Shown: piece by piece, positions 1 through 12,523 of the stretch
Layout of the letters: the number at the start of each line of letters is the position of its first letter
Position numbering within the stretch: the stretch's first letter is position 1
Source of the DNA: Labia minor
Lineage: Eukaryota > Arthropoda > Insecta > Dermaptera > Spongiphoridae
Direction: 5' to 3'
Assembly: GCA_963082975.1 (NCBI GenBank)
Contig: OY720346.1
Location: 42,633,296-42,697,295, forward strand
DNA: 64,000 nt
Position numbers and translations under genes: made by a program
The notes under the pieces: generated by a model
The model's input: only the letters and a program-made list of their open reading frames with translations
Told to the model about the DNA's origin: nothing
Databases searched by the model: none

Positions 1-165
1 AGTTCAAGGCGGGACAAGTGATGATTCTCCATGCATTCAATGATATATCTTCTCTGGGCAGCAGTTTCTATATCTGGTCTCGATGTATGATCCTGACACT
101 GTCGTTCACTTAGAGATGATGTCTCTCTGCCCACTTCAACCCGAAGAATGATCTTACATTCATAT
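1..165 (-). repeat. Interspersed repeat, truncated by window edge, with coding-like frame
   Basis: Read on the minus strand, this GC-richer block matches 23120-23310 (+) and its duplicate at 41507-41697. Shared landmarks are TCATTCTTCGGGTT, then CGACAGTG, then AGAGAAGAT followed by ATATATCATTGAA (here) or GTATCATGGAA (there). Both copies stay open in the same frame through the matched part (RQC, then about 15 residues on RR, an I/C-rich stretch and a Glu). This suggests a fragment of an unidentified transposon protein. The element continues beyond the window start. I do not recognise the family. Confidence 0.5.
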
Positions 166-959
166 TTTCATTCAAAAGAATAACTCTTCTCCTTTCTTAG
201 TAGTCCTTGGATACCCTTCCAATAACTCAATTAATTTATCAGCCTAGGAAAGGCAGAATTAGCAATATGTCCCATTTATCAAATAATCCTATATCGATAA
301 ATATCAAAAAGAGCCTCTCCCGGATTGCTTAACAATTAAAAAATCTATCAAATGGTCAATTACTATAGTACGTTTACCTTATATATACTTATATAACTCT
401 TAATTTCCACAAACAAAGGACTTGCCTTTCAAAATTTTACATTCCATATTACGAAATATTCTTTAAAATTTATGAATTAAAAAAGCTTATTTTATTCTTT
501 TATTAACGAACCGTTGAAAGTATGAGTTTGGTTATGAAACTCAAGAAAAATTTTAAGTAAGTAAATTTCAAGTAAAATTTTATTTTATAACGTTTTTATC
601 AACTTCGTTTCATATATGTATGTCTGCTTGTCTATTCGCTCTTATGACAAATTGAATCAACTTTTAATAAACTTTAAATGAAGATAGACTTTTGAAAATT
701 TTTATAGATATTTCAATAGATCCCTAGAAGATATGGAAGAAATATAATTGAATTATAATTAATTAATTGTAATCTAATTAGAGATTAATTACTTTCATAT
801 TTAAATTTTCATTCACGCCGTCTGACGGATAAATATTGAGTTGGTTTTCATTTTGATAAAAATTCAAAATAATTTATAACATGAAAAGATAAATTTTTAA
901 TTAATAGTATAATTATACTCGTAAATATATTTTAAAAACATTACTTCAAGAATAACATT
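166..959. other. AT-rich sequence without recognisable genes
   Basis: Long A/T runs and short palindromic AT stretches only. I see no ORF, splice-flanked exon or repeat family that I can name. Confidence 0.5.
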
Positions 960-1115
960 TATCTATCTCTGTGGCTCTACGGAACTCGAAAGTTCTTGGC
1001 CGCAGCATCCACACCCCTCCAAGTATTCCTATTCGGAGCCACAACCCTCCAGTCTCTATCCTCTCCCATCTCTCTCACATCCTTTCCCACCTCGTCCTTG
1101 GTCTTCCAAGTGGAC
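960..1115 (-). mobile_element. 3' end of a LINE (ORF2 C-terminus plus GATA-type tail)
   Basis: On the minus strand the reading frame ends with a motif like WKTKDEVGKDVREMG, then W..V.....TWR...AAAKNFR. It is followed by a tail of GATA units, seen on the plus strand as ATCTATCTCTGTGGCTC. The same C-terminus and tail occur at 2755-3022 (+), 48990-49740 (-) and 56985-57295 (+). The pattern fits the extreme C-terminus of many arthropod non-LTR retrotransposon ORF2 proteins. This is a 5'-truncated dead copy. The family assignment beyond non-LTR is an inference. Confidence 0.65.
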
Positions 1116-2193
1116 AACAACAATAACATCATAACAACAATAACATAAAACATTATAATAATTACTTTACTTAATGTAATTATAATCATTTTTTTTTTGT
1201 TTTATTCTATTTGCAATTAACTTTGTTAAAGTAATTTTATTCTTTTTAGTCCATGAGAAAACAGTTATTTTATAAAAAAATTTTTATGTCTACATTTTTA
1301 AATTTTAGTTAAGAGGATTTTTGCTGTTAAGTATTAATTTATTTAAAATAAATTTTATTTACAAAATATGGAGTATATATTAATAATATAATAAATCCTT
1401 TTAAATTATATAGACTATATATAAAATATGATATTTAATATTTAATTATTGAATTAATTTAATACAAAATAACACTTTGAAAAATATTTTAATTTTTAAA
1501 CATTGAAAATTTTCCCAACTTCTGATAGAAAGCATTTTGGTAAAGGATCAAATATGTTACATTTGCGTAAAATGAAAAATAAATATAGATGAGATACAGT
1601 TATCTCCCGATTATCACACTACCAGTTTTACACAATTTCGCTTTTGAAATTTAAATTAAATAAAAATTATAATATTAATAAAATATGGATAGTAATTTTT
1701 TTAAAACATGTGTTTTAATTCATTTTATTTCTATTTTTATGTTCTTTGTATAAAATATATAACGTATTGTGTGTGTGTGTGTGATAAAAATATGGACTGT
1801 TGGTAAGTAGCCACCTTCTTGGTAAAATGAATAAAATATGTATGTACTTATATTAGCCACTTATATTTGTTATTTAATGAAGAAGTCTTACATTTCTCTT
1901 AAATAAATTACTGAATTAGGTATATTTTCGTGTGATTTTCATTTTATATAGTTTTATATAATAAAATCAAAGATTTACATGGTTTTGAGAAGAACCTATC
2001 TTCAGTGTAAATCGAGGGGGTATTCATACTAAGAGAAGTCATGCATTTGCATTTATTTATTTTTTATTTTTTTTTGTTTTTTATTTTAAATAAAGAATAA
2101 ATCCATTTTAAAATCTAATATTTTTTTTCCTTAAATTAATAGCATTATTATCTTTTCTGGCAAAGAATGAAGAAAATTTTTTTTTAAATATAT

Positions 2194-2231
<38 letters not shown>

Positions 2232-2754
2232 AAAAATATATTGGAATAAAAATAAATTTAAGATAATATTTAAAAGTTAATCGCCAAAAAAAATAAATTA
2301 TATTTATATACTATATTATAAGCATAAAAGAGAAAGAGATTGGAGAGGGGGACTTGCCAAGAGCCAACAGCAACATATCTAGGTCATTCCCTCAATAAAA
2401 TTTAACCACCATCAGCCCCGTCTGCCTGTCTGGTTACAAATATATTAAACATTATTATTATTATTTTATTTTTGACAACCCCCATCTCTCATCCTCCAAC
2501 CTCTCTCTGTCTCCATTTATTATTTTCAATTTATTGTTTTGTTTCACTTACTTGATAATATAAATAATACACAAACACACACAGAATTTAATCATCTTAA
2601 AAAAAAATATTAATTAATTATTTTAAGACATTTTAATAATTGATACATATCTTTAGTTTATTTTTTAAGTATAATTTAATGAATATAATTTAATTATAAT
2701 TAATAATTAATATATATTTAATTAACATAGTATAATAATTTAATTATGACGGAG
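1116..2754. other. AT-rich stretch with microsatellites
   Basis: No gene seen. It contains a short GT run near 1770-1782, a TA run near 2201-2226 and CT-rich patches near 2480-2515. Confidence 0.5.
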
Positions 2755-3022
2755 ACTCCATAACGAGAAATTGCATGACCTCTATGCACCCACAGACATA
2801 AAATCGTGGCTAGAATAGGAGAGGAAAGAATGTCGAAAATATATATGTGGGGAGACCGATTGGGAAAAATCGTCCTGTTGGAAGACCAAGGACACGGTGG
2901 ATGGACGTGAGAGAGATGGGAGAGAGTAGAAATTGGATGGTTGTGGCTCAGGATACTTGGAGAAATGTGGTTGCTGCGGCCAAGAACTTTAGAGCCACGC
3001 AGATAGATAGATAAATAGATAA
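2755..3022 (+). mobile_element. 5'-truncated LINE copy: ORF2 C-terminus with GATA tail
   Basis: Frame-broken translation on the plus strand gives NEKLHDLYAP, then VARIGEERMSK, then GRPRTRWMDVREMG and TWRNVVAAAKNFRA. This is the order expected for the C-terminal end of an arthropod LINE ORF2: an EELHDLY-like motif, a GHVARM-like motif, a GRPR.RW motif and a DR..WR..V..A end. At least two frameshifts separate the blocks. The copy ends in AGATAGATAGATAAATAGAT, a GATA-type 3' tail. It is the clearest C-terminal copy of the family in the window and cannot be functional. Confidence 0.75.
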
Positions 3023-3680
3023 TAATTTAATCAATTAAAAAATTTTACCAACTTTTTTATTTATATATGTAGATATATAATCATTGCTAAAAAATTAATT
3101 TTTAAATATTAATTAAGAACGTTCTTAAAAATAATTTAAATTTATTGCAAAAAAAAAAATTCAATTAAAAGAAGTGAAAATTGATCTTTATTAAATTCTT
3201 TTTTTTCATATTAAAAGTCACTTAATTCAATTATTATTAATTAGAGCCCCATAAAAAGAAGATGTAATTTAAGTTTACAAAACAAGATAATTTAATTACT
3301 ATTTATTTATTCTCAAAGGAATACAAATAGACAACCATTGCGACTGACTCTCGTTTTCTTCTAAATTCAGTTTCAATCAAATTTCATTTCTAATTTGTAT
3401 TTAATTAATTGAGTCAAGTAAAGAGACCATTCATAAATATATATTTATTATATTTTAATTGTATAACTAAATTATTTTCTTATTAATTAAAATAAGAGAA
3501 AGAGCATTATTCAAATATTGTATATATATAATTTATAATCTCAACTAACACATTAGAATATTTTATTATTGACTGTTTATATTTATTTTTTATTTTTATA
3601 AAATACATTGAATGTGTCCTATAATCTCACATTATAATAAAAATAATAATATTTAGTCATTGGGATATAATATATATGGT
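3023..3680. other. AT-rich sequence, nothing recognised
   Basis: A/T-rich with short TA repeats. No coding or repeat signature that I can support. Confidence 0.45.
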
Positions 3681-3884
3681 ATCTTATCTTATTATGCTAG
3701 CTAAAATTGTATATATCTATCTATCTATATATATTGGTTCTCAAAAACCGCTCTAACGATTTTTTTCAAATTTACACTAGATATCTTATCTTATTATGCT
3801 AGCTAAAATTGTATATATCTATCTATCTATATATATTGGTTCTCAAAAACCGCTCTAACGATTTTTTTCAAATTTACACTAGAT
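3681..3884. repeat. 102-bp tandem duplication
   Basis: Two adjacent, apparently identical units, 3681-3782 and 3783-3884. Each starts ATCTTATCTTATTATGCTAG, passes a TCTA microsatellite and TTCTCAAAAACCGCTCTAAC, and ends TTTACACTAGAT. The piece TTATTATGCTAGCTAAAATT recurs alone near 6009. A relative of the CAAAAACCGCTCT piece occurs inverted near 51490, so the unit derives from an interspersed repeat. Confidence 0.85.
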
Positions 3885-4014
3885 ATAGTATTTATAAAGA
3901 AAAATTAAGTTTTATTGATGATATCTCTTGAAACATTCAGCTTCATTATTAATTTCTTAATTGAAAATTATATATGGAAAACGTCAAAATTGGCCTCCAT
4001 TTTTATTTGTATTA

Positions 4015-4640
4015 ATATTTTTTTTTATTTAAAATATTTTAAAATTTATTATTTAATTTCGAAATAAAATTAAAAATATTTATTTTTAATAAAATATATA
4101 TAGATATTTATTAATCTCTCTCAAAAAAAAAAAAAATAAAATAAAAAACATCAAATCTGCCTGCTAAGACAGTAAAAAAATGACAATTTTTTATCTAAAC
4201 ATATATAGTACAGTGGCTAGAAAGATGTTTTATACGAGTGGATTTCGTCGGTTCGAAACTCGCCGGGTGAATCGTTATTTAAAAATGAAAATGAAAATAA
4301 TGAATTTGTTATTTTTTTTCTTTTTATCTATTGTTTACATTTTAATAAATTACTATTTTATATTTATTTATTCATTGTTCTTTTATTAAATTTAATATTT
4401 ATTAATATTATTTATTATTAATTTATATATTGATGACATCACAAATGACATTTATATTGAAATTTGACTCCCGCCTTTTTTTAAAGAATATTGTATTAAT
4501 ATTTTTTTTATATTTAAAATATTTTAAAATTTTTTATTTAATTTCGAAATAAAATTAAAAATATATATTTTTTTTATATTTAAAATATTTTAAAATTTTT
4601 TATTTAATTTCGAAATAAAATTAAAAATATATATTTTAAT
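4015..4640. repeat. AT-rich repeat: one solo copy and a 66-bp tandem pair
   Basis: The core TATTTAAAATATTTTAAAAT, followed by TTTAATTTCGAAATAAAATT, occurs near 4028-4075 and twice in tandem from about 4503 to 4634 with a 66-bp period. Between the solo copy and the pair lies a tRNA-like block (4208-4275). No protein is encoded. Confidence 0.7.
4205..4278 (+). repeat. tRNA-like sequence, possible decayed SINE head
   Basis: An A-box-like CAGTGGCTAGAAAGATG is followed about 30 nt later by GGTTCGAAACTC, close to the pol III B-box consensus GGTTCGANTCC. The cloverleaf is not convincing, so this is more likely a degenerate tRNA-derived SINE head than a working tRNA gene. Confidence 0.4.
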
Positions 4641-4699
4641 AATATTTTATAATTATAAATTACGATATATATTTATCAATAATAATGAATTTTTTTTTT

Positions 4700-4741
4700 T
4701 TAACTTAATTACAGAGCCGAGGCTCGGGGTCCCGGTATGAT
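4700..4741 (+). repeat. GC-rich hairpin repeat, type A
   Basis: In AT-rich surroundings sits GAGCCGAGGCTCGGGGTCCC. Here, arms GAGCC and GGCTC surround GA. The same block with the same upstream TAACTTAA recurs at 6215-6253, where longer arms CCGAGCC and GGCTCGG form. Both end in GGGGTCCCGGTA. Confidence 0.65.
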
Positions 4742-5238
4742 CTTAATATATTGTGAGAATTAGATAAATAATGTAGAGAGAAAAAAATATTTAAAAATAG
4801 ATATTTATTTAAATGAAATAAAATTATTTAATTTACAGAATGAAAATGTCTATAATAATGTCTAAACATTTTTTCTTTATAATTTTACATTATAATAATA
4901 CTAATTACAGTAGTTATAATATATGGGGAATTTTCAACTTTGACTGCCGATTTGACCATGTTCCCAAACGAATTTTAAAAAAACCAAGACCACTTTACAT
5001 TTACACATTTTAAGCTCTAATCGAATCCAAAATCAAAATTTAAAAAATCGAAAAACAAACTCACAGATATATAGATTTTATAAATGAACATTTATACAAT
5101 TTATTTTAATTAATTTGAAACATTTTAGGAAACAAATTTTGAATGGGTCATTTTTAGAAATCCCATTTAACAATTATAATAAATAATTAAAAAATTGTAA
5201 AATTTTTAAAGTATATAAAAATAAATTGTATAAATTGG

Positions 5239-5274
5239 TTAAAGGGTCGAGTGATAGTTCGGTGTCCCAGGTAT
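5239..5274 (+). repeat. GC-rich hairpin repeat, type B
   Basis: A block reading TTAAAGGGTCGAG and ending TCGGTGTCCCAGGTAT matches 6138-6173. It shares the CTCGG-GTCCC-GGTA ending with type A, so A and B look like two forms of one element end. Confidence 0.6.
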
Positions 5275-6136
5275 ATATTTTATATTAACACGCCTACTTT
5301 TCTGTATAATAAAGATATAAAGAATCATATTTTAATTTTTATATAACCAAGAAATCATTTTTTCACTTAAAATATAGTTGTAAAGCCCAAATCTCCGATC
5401 CATATAACATCATCGACTGGGCCGCTACCAAAAGGAGTCTTCTCTTGCTCTGACTAGGGCCACCGGTATTTGCCATTAGTCTCGAAAAAATAATATTAAA
5501 TTTTATATAAATTTATAAATTAGAATATTTGAATTTGTTTAAATTTTAACACATGTAATCAATCATATGCATAAAGAATAGAAAATTTTGAAAATCAACT
5601 TGGTATTAAATTCAGAAAAAAAAATACTCATATATAGAATATATAGACTATTCGAATATAATTGAAACTCTTTCTCTCCCTCTATTTTAAATTTGAAAAA
5701 ACGGAGTGTTAAGAAATTAAGATTCCTTATACAACATGGATGGTTAAATGAATTGGGCTCCCTACCTCCCTGAGAAATTCACATTAAAAATGTTTATAAT
5801 ATTTTAGTTTATTAAAACAAACTATTATTTTTTTATTTCAATATTTTTAATGTTAATACAATAATTTTTATTTTATAATCTATAAAATAATTTAAATATT
5901 TTTAAAAACAACGGTCTTCAATTACAATTTTTTTACTCTCTACTGACTGTTCATTTCATAACTGAAAATAGTGTCGAATAGAAATAGACGATATTACTTG
6001 GATTAATCTTATTATGCTAGCTAAAATTGTTTGTTTGTATTATTGAGGACCCCAGTTCAATTCATTTTAATCAGATTGATGCAATGATGCAACATTTAAT
6101 AATTGTAATAAATAATTAATTGTAGATTAATATTTT
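5275..6136. other. AT-rich stretch with one GC-richer island
   Basis: No gene identified. The block 5385-5485 has clearly higher GC (for example ATCATCGACTGGGCCGCTAC and TGACTAGGGCCACCGG). It may be a fragment of an unrecognised repeat. TTATTATGCTAGCTAAAATT near 6009 is a solo piece of the 3681-3884 unit. Confidence 0.4.
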
Positions 6137-6255
6137 TTAAAGGGTCGAGCGACAGCTCGGTGTCCCAGGTATTAATATTACCAGCCAAACCCAATAATAA
6201 TGAATCATTTTTTTTAACTTAAGTACCGAGCCGAGGCTCGGGGTCCCGGTACTAT
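6137..6255 (+). repeat. Type B then type A hairpin repeats in close pair
   Basis: Type B (6138-6173) lies about 40 bp before type A (6193-6253). The order is the reverse of 4700/5239. In B, arms CGAGC and GCTCG flank GACA. In A, arms CCGAGCC and GGCTCGG flank GA. Such hairpins are common at the ends of small non-autonomous transposons. Confidence 0.6.
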
Positions 6256-7099
6256 ATATTATGCTGATCTTATTGGTCTTAACATTATTATTATTAGTAT
6301 TATAAATATTATTGTTGAAAATAAATCCCATCAACTAGTCTCCATTTATCATAATAATAATCTCTATTTTCTGCCTGACATTAATCATTAATTTTTCTTT
6401 TGTTGCTAAAAACATTAAATAACACATAAATATAATATATATATATATATCCGTGCATATAAGAATAATATTTGTTTTCCAATATATCAATTTAAAGATT
6501 GATTTTCAATTGCAATTTTTATTGAAAATATTTATGAATAAATCAGGGATTCTTTCGCTAAGTAATCATATAATATGTATGAGTGGTTTGAAGTTAATGT
6601 GGTTTGATTGGTTCTCTCTTTAAGAGAGAGTGAGAGAGCTTTCGTTTAAATTGACATTCACGATTCTAAATATATATATATATAAGTATATAGTGTATAT
6701 TTATATAAGCTTCCTGCAGGCAATGTGTGAGGAAGGATGAGAAGAGGGAGCACGCGCTTTCACTGTGTATTTCCGTTGATGGATTCAAAGTCAAAGTAAA
6801 GTTTGATAATTTAATTAACAGGAAACCAAAACTGACCGAAGGGAAAGGTATTTGAACTCTCAAGAGGAAGATAGAAAGAGAGAGAGAGAGGGGGGGGGGT
6901 TATCCCATTTATAAGTAGTATATATTAAGAGTGAAAATTCCTGAGGTGCAAGGGCATTACATTACTTTCATTTATTTTTCTTTCCTTATAGATTTATTTA
7001 TTTCATAGTATCATTTTAATTAATTCTTATTTTTAATTAATTTTATAGATTTTACTTTAAATAGTTAATTTTAATATTATATATATATATATACATTAT
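6256..7099. other. AT-rich stretch with GA and G runs
   Basis: No gene seen. There is a TA run near 6671-6685, a GA run near 6877-6890 and a run of about ten G at 6889-6898. The short ORF across 6666-6863 is not supported by any coding signature. Confidence 0.4.
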
Positions 7100-7375
7100 T
7101 TATCACAATGAGAGTCTAGTGAGCAAAAGTATGCCTGTTATACTCTTAAACTCGAGTACGATCTTCGGGCCTAGCAGGAAATTCTTCTCTTTTTGGAGGG
7201 TGGTACAAGGTTCAGCCAGCCTATCGGATTAAAATTGAGAAGCTATTTAAAATAAAAAGTAGCGGCCTCCGATCAAGAAAATCAAGATAACATTTGAAAG
7301 GATCTGTTGTACAGAATCCTATACCTCTACCCGCTTAGACAACAATTCATTGTCATTTCATAAGAGGTTAAAAAA
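7100..7375 (+). mobile_element. Diverged tRNA-derived SINE
   Basis: The 3' half (AAAAAGTAGCGGCCTCCGATC, then AAGAAAATCAAG) matches the body of the SINE at 22511-22795 read on its minus strand, where AAAAAGTAGCGCCTCTGATC and AAGAAAATCAAGG occur in the same order. The 5' part keeps a weak B-box-like ACTCGAGTACGATC and a conserved GGAAATTCTTCT-like piece. The copy is clearly older than the others. Confidence 0.55.
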
Positions 7376-8520
7376 CAACTACTATGTTTAATTATTTAAA
7401 ATTACATTATAATAATAAATGTTTTTTTTTTAAAAAAAAATCGATATGTATATTGTCACTATTATTAATTTATTTAATAATTTTACAATGTTTGGACAAT
7501 AATGTTATAATTTGATTAAATGAATATAATTATAAAAGTGATTGAACATTTTAAATATTTATATTTCAATTAAATTTAAATATTTAATATTATATTAAAT
7601 ACAATTATTAATGTCGTTTGAATCAATCATAATCTAAATTTTAAATAATATTATAAATAAAGATTGATGATGAATATAATGAAAACATTTTCATAAGTTT
7701 TTAAAAAAAAAATCGTTCAATATAATTTCATGATCATTGTAATATTTAATCAAATGCAATAGGATTTTGATTTATTTTAGCAAAATCTGAAAAAAATAAA
7801 TATTTATTTAAATTTAACTATATGTATTTTTATTAAAATCTCAAATTAAAATTTTTATTTTTTTTATTTTTAATTATTATTTGTATTTATTGTTCTTTCA
7901 TTTTCATTGCATTTACCAAAACATTACTTTTCTATTTATTGTTTAACCTACACACATTTAAGAAAGTAATATAATATATGTAGGTATATTTTTAAAAAAA
8001 TCGAATTCAACAATGATTGATTATTGATAATAATATACAAGTTTTATTATCTTAATTGTTAAAATTATTTTGACATATAATTATAATTTTATCATCCACC
8101 TACGCAACGCATCTCTCTCTCTCTCTCTCTCTCTCACTTTCTCTTCTTCTTAAGTCGCTTAATCACTTTTGCCTAGTTACTAACTTGGAAGGAAGATGTC
8201 ACTTTGCAGCAATTTACAAAGTTACAAATCTTAATTAAAACTATTATGACATCCTATCAACACGTATTTATTTTATCTATACAAAGTTCTATCTTAACCG
8301 AATCTCACTACTTTTATATTTAATTTAATTAAGAAATTAAATTTATTTCATGAAAATAACACCAAGTAATACATACTTATGAAAAATCTCTTACTAATCT
8401 ACAAAACAAAGTACGATATATCATTTGATTGAAATTTAAGTAAAGTGGTTTTTTATTTTATTTAAAATGGGGGGATGTCATCTATGAAAAGTTTTATTAT
8501 AATAATTTTTTATAATTAAA
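7376..8520. other. AT-rich, CT microsatellite
   Basis: No gene recognised. A CT run lies near 8111-8134. The rest is A/T-rich. Confidence 0.45.
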
Positions 8521-8640
8521 AAAAATGTCTGCTAAAAGTTATTGCTTACTTGTAAAAGCTTACTGTGAACATGCTTTTTCTGATATTATATGTAAAAGGT
8601 GGTTCAGAAAATTTAAATAATATGAAAGACGGTTTTTATT
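8521..8640 (+). pseudogene. Mariner transposase N-terminal relic
   Basis: In one frame the plus strand reads SAKSYCLLVKAYCEHAF then SDIICKRWFRKFK. This matches the end of the N-terminal helix-turn-helix of mariner transposases, where a Y.E.A.S...C..WF.RF pattern is typical. Stops follow at once, and no DDD catalytic region can be joined to it. It is an old fragment. A chance match cannot be fully excluded, because only about 30 residues support it. Confidence 0.45.
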
Positions 8641-9494
8641 TTTAGACTACAGAAAACTTTGAAACAAAACTTTTATTTGCAAGATATACCCACGTCATTT
8701 AATAGGTTTTGTTTACTGAAAATGAACCAAAATGATCCAAATCAACTTGTGAAAAAATCAAGTATTGAATTGGTTGACAAATGAATGACGAGGACAGGAA
8801 ATTCGTAAATTTCCTAAAATATTGTCGAAAAATCTAGTTTCTGATGAAGTATACTTGGTAAATAATTAATCACTTTTATATCTATGTATTTGCTAAATAA
8901 ACATAGAATTTAAACAAAAAAAAAAAAAAAACAAAAAAAACGGAATTTATTTTTATATAAACTCAATCAACTTTACGTGATATACATACATTATATAAAT
9001 TATGAAATTATCACTAATAAATATATTATATAATCAATATGATAATACTATTTTAATAATATAAATAGATAGATGGATAGGCTTAAATGAATGAATGGTT
9101 GGCGTAATCGAGAGGGTCATAATTTAATGATTTAATCGTCGCCGTTTGTTAGGCGTCTGATAATACCCTTTAGATGACCGTAAAGAGGCACACATACAAA
9201 CTGGCAGAGAGAGAGAAAGGACATATAATAATAATAATAATAATAATGGTGATGATCAGGATGTAGTTGATGTCCAAGTGGGATGTGAAGTGCTTATAGA
9301 GAAGCGACCACTCAGGCAAACATCTCTCGATTGGCCAATTCAATTAAATTCACTCACCCTACCCGTAACCACTAAACAACCATAATCGGAAAACACTTCT
9401 AAGTAATATTTCTTTAATTGTGAATAAATTATTTGACAAAATTTGTAAATGTATTTTAAATTATATTCAATTAAAAAAAAAAATCAAAAAATCT
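8641..9494. other. AT-rich sequence, nothing recognised
   Basis: No supported gene. A TAA run sits near 9227-9246 and a poly-A rich patch near 8917-8940. The part just after 8641 may still belong to the mariner relic. Confidence 0.4.
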
Positions 9495-10031
9495 TTCTCC
9501 ACTCGACTATCTCGCAAATTTGAATTGGATTAATTAAGATATGTTATATTTATATTAAATTTAATTAATTATATGAATTTTAAAATTAATAAATAATATT
9601 TATTAAACCAGCACGTGTTTAGCTGGCGCGTGATGGCAGTCAACGTGTTAAAAAAAATAATTCCGGTACTTTCAGCGATTCTATTAAGCTGAAATTCTAT
9701 ATATAGCAGCTTTATTCAAATTTTAATCATGTGAAAAACTATCAAACATATATCTTTACTTTTACAGCCAGTTTAGAGAAAAAAAAATGAAAACGTGAAA
9801 GGTAATGACTCTCTTCCGGATGAGCTACATTTCTCAAAGGTTGATAGAAAACTATGCATTTTGAATAATTTCCTAGTACCAAATTTCATTATTCTAGCTC
9901 AAACTGTTATACTCACGGATACACAGAGACATTTTTCTCAACTTTATTAAAAATGACTCAGGGGCCTTCAAAACGTATAAAAACATCAAAATCTCGACAT
10001 CGAAAATTTTCGTGATCTCGCCAGAGATAAA
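9495..10031 (-). mobile_element. Unnamed long interspersed repeat, inverted solo copy
   Basis: The sequence is homologous, in opposite orientation, to the head-to-tail dimer at 59481-60613. Landmarks in order on the minus strand are TCTCTGGCGAGATCACGAAA, an interior with ATACGTTTTGAAGG, TTGAGAAAAATGTCTC, CAACCTTTGAGAAATGTAGC, a CACGCGCCAGC block and TCGCGAGATAGTCGAGTGG-type sequence at the end. No ORF runs through it. I do not recognise the family. Confidence 0.75.
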
Positions 10032-10320
10032 TATAATATATAAATATAAATATAATGTATGTTATATATATATATAAGATATCCTTATTGAAGTATTATA
10101 TTTTTAGAAAAATTATCAACAAGTTGTAAATAAAAAATATTTAATGGAATTAATCCATAAATCTAAAATAAAAAAAAAAAAATAAATAAATAAAACAAAC
10201 AACAAAAACATTCGAAATAAAATCTTGTTTTTCTGATACATACATCTATAAGTATATTGCAGATAGATTAAAATGAAATGTATATCTCTTCTTACTAATA
10301 ATAACCCTACATATAATGCC

Positions 10321-12523
10321 AAAAGGCATTTTCTATATTAAACACAGAACAGAAAAAAAAATTATATTTGATAGTGAACAGAGGGAGAATCAGTAATGGA
10401 ATATTTCATCTGTACCAGAGCATGACAAGCAACAGAAGCAGTTAATCTATCTTATCGAATATAATGGAAATAATTCGACATTATTTTTATTTTATTCTTT
10501 TTTTTGAGAGAAAAGGTATTAAGAAGATTGTGATATTGGGAATTCTCTAATATATATAATTGAGAGACATGGAGAATGTAGAGAATATATACCTACATAT
10601 ATATATATATATATATATATTTGTATACAATTAAAAAAAATGGATAATATTCACAAGTAAATAAGTTTAGAGTGATTTCGTTACAAAAACAATAGAGAAG
10701 GCTTTTGGAATTGTAAACATTTATGTGAACTGTTTATTTTTAAAGTGGCCTAACTCCGTTTTTCATTTTTTTTTTGCCGGTTATCATGGCTACTTGTACA
10801 ACTTCATATTATTTATCAGTAAATTATTTCAGGTTGTTTAAATTCCAAGTAAATACAATAAATTTTTAACACATAAGTTTTCAGAATTAATTCAATAACT
10901 AAACCGTGTAGTTTAAAAGTGGCTTAACATCCATAAGATTTTGGCGTGGTGGAAATGTCATTCAAAAAAATAATTTACTGTTCGTTCCCCAGGATTATTA
11001 AAAAGAGTCGGAAAGGTAATGATTTTATAAGTACAATAAATGAAAGTAGACAAGAAGATTTTGTATCGATAACATTATTAGAAAATTTTTAAACGGGCAA
11101 AGAATTCAGATGGAGAATGAATAAACTGGTTAAATAATGTTGGATGCGTTTTGTCAGCAAAGAACCATATAAAATTTTCTATAAGACATCAATGAATGAG
11201 AATGAAAATTTAAAGTCCTGAATTTATTATCATGTCTGGTTAGAGCAAGAAAATTAGAAACTTTTGTATTTACTATAGAAATCTCAGACTAATTACAACA
11301 CCACAAAATTCAATTTTATAACAACGGAACATCATGATTTCTTCAAATCAAGTAGGCGATTGGTCCAAAAAAGGTTGAGAAACACTACCCTAGATAAAAT
11401 ACAAGGTCGCTTTATTAAAAAAAAATTGTGGTTGGACGTAAATACGCCTAACTATATTTGGCGGATGAAGTGAGGGAGAGAGAGCGTTTGAATAGGAAAC
11501 TTAACTTATCATTATCTATGAAGAATATTCCAACTATCTTGTACGCAACTTCCTCAACGTCTATACGGAATTTTGACTGGCAATAAAGAATAACAATAAA
11601 ATACAATAGGCAACTCAGCTAATACAAATTTTGAAAAAGCGGGTGAAATGAAAAAAAATTGTAAAAATACTGATTAGGGGAGGTGACCCAAATAGGTTTA
11701 AAGCAAAGTATGTTGGAGAGGCTAATGATTCTTCAGTATCAAGAAATCCACAATATGTAGAGAAGAATAGATTCATAGACATACAATAAGAAATACAAAC
11801 TAATGAAAAGTGCCATAAGAATGAAAAGTTATTGAAAGAATGAAGGTGTGGAATGGTGAAAAAGAGTTAAATAGAGTCGAAAGAATAGCATGATGGGAGT
11901 GAATGTAGAATATGTGGATATGCAAGTAAAAATATAGAACTGAGTGTAAGATTTTGATGATGGAAATGAGTGCAAGTTTAATTGAATGAAGACATAAAAT
12001 GTAAATAAGTGTGATCGGATTAAAGTGTTGAATAGGTGGTTGAGTTTAGAGATGTGTTAATGGTGGAAAGTATGGAAAAGTCAAATAAGAATGATGGAAA
12101 AGAGAAGAAAACAGATTAAATAAATAGATACGTAATATGAATTGTAGTTAGTTAAAATTGATGTTTACTAAAGAATTTAAATGTACATATGTTGTACACC
12201 TAAACTCTAATAAGAGAAGAAAAGAATCAAACAAATAAATAATTAAAATAAATAAATATATAATAATATATCTATGACGTAATTGATATAATTATAATTA
12301 TAATCTTTGAGTTGATTATTGAGTAATATATATAAAAGAATATATATAATAAATAAAATGGGGATCATTTAAGAAGACATTAGAAAATCCAAAAAATGAC
12401 ACTCGTAGTATCGAAAATTGTTTGTTTTTAAAAAGCCTTATTACTCCCAAAATTGTTGTTAAAGTTTCATCTATTCATTGTCACTGTCGATTGGAAAAAA
12501 CAAACTTTTATTTATTTAGAAAA
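10321..12523. other. AT-rich and purine-rich sequence, no gene (also 28708-30910)
   Basis: A TA run lies near 10598-10620. A block near 11345-11390 contains GGTTGAGAAACACTA, which resembles a hAT-type end such as CAGTGGTTCTCAACC read inverted. Purine-rich DNA at 11690-12120 has no open frame that I can interpret. Nothing else is recognised. Confidence 0.4.

Noticed and set aside
6666-6863. 65-residue minus-strand ORF
   Set aside because: No domain, no start context, and part of it is a TA microsatellite.
11340-11400. hAT element near 11.36 kb
   Set aside because: Only one end-like motif (GGTTGAGAAACACTA) is present, with no partner end or target duplication. Noted within the surrounding stretch instead.
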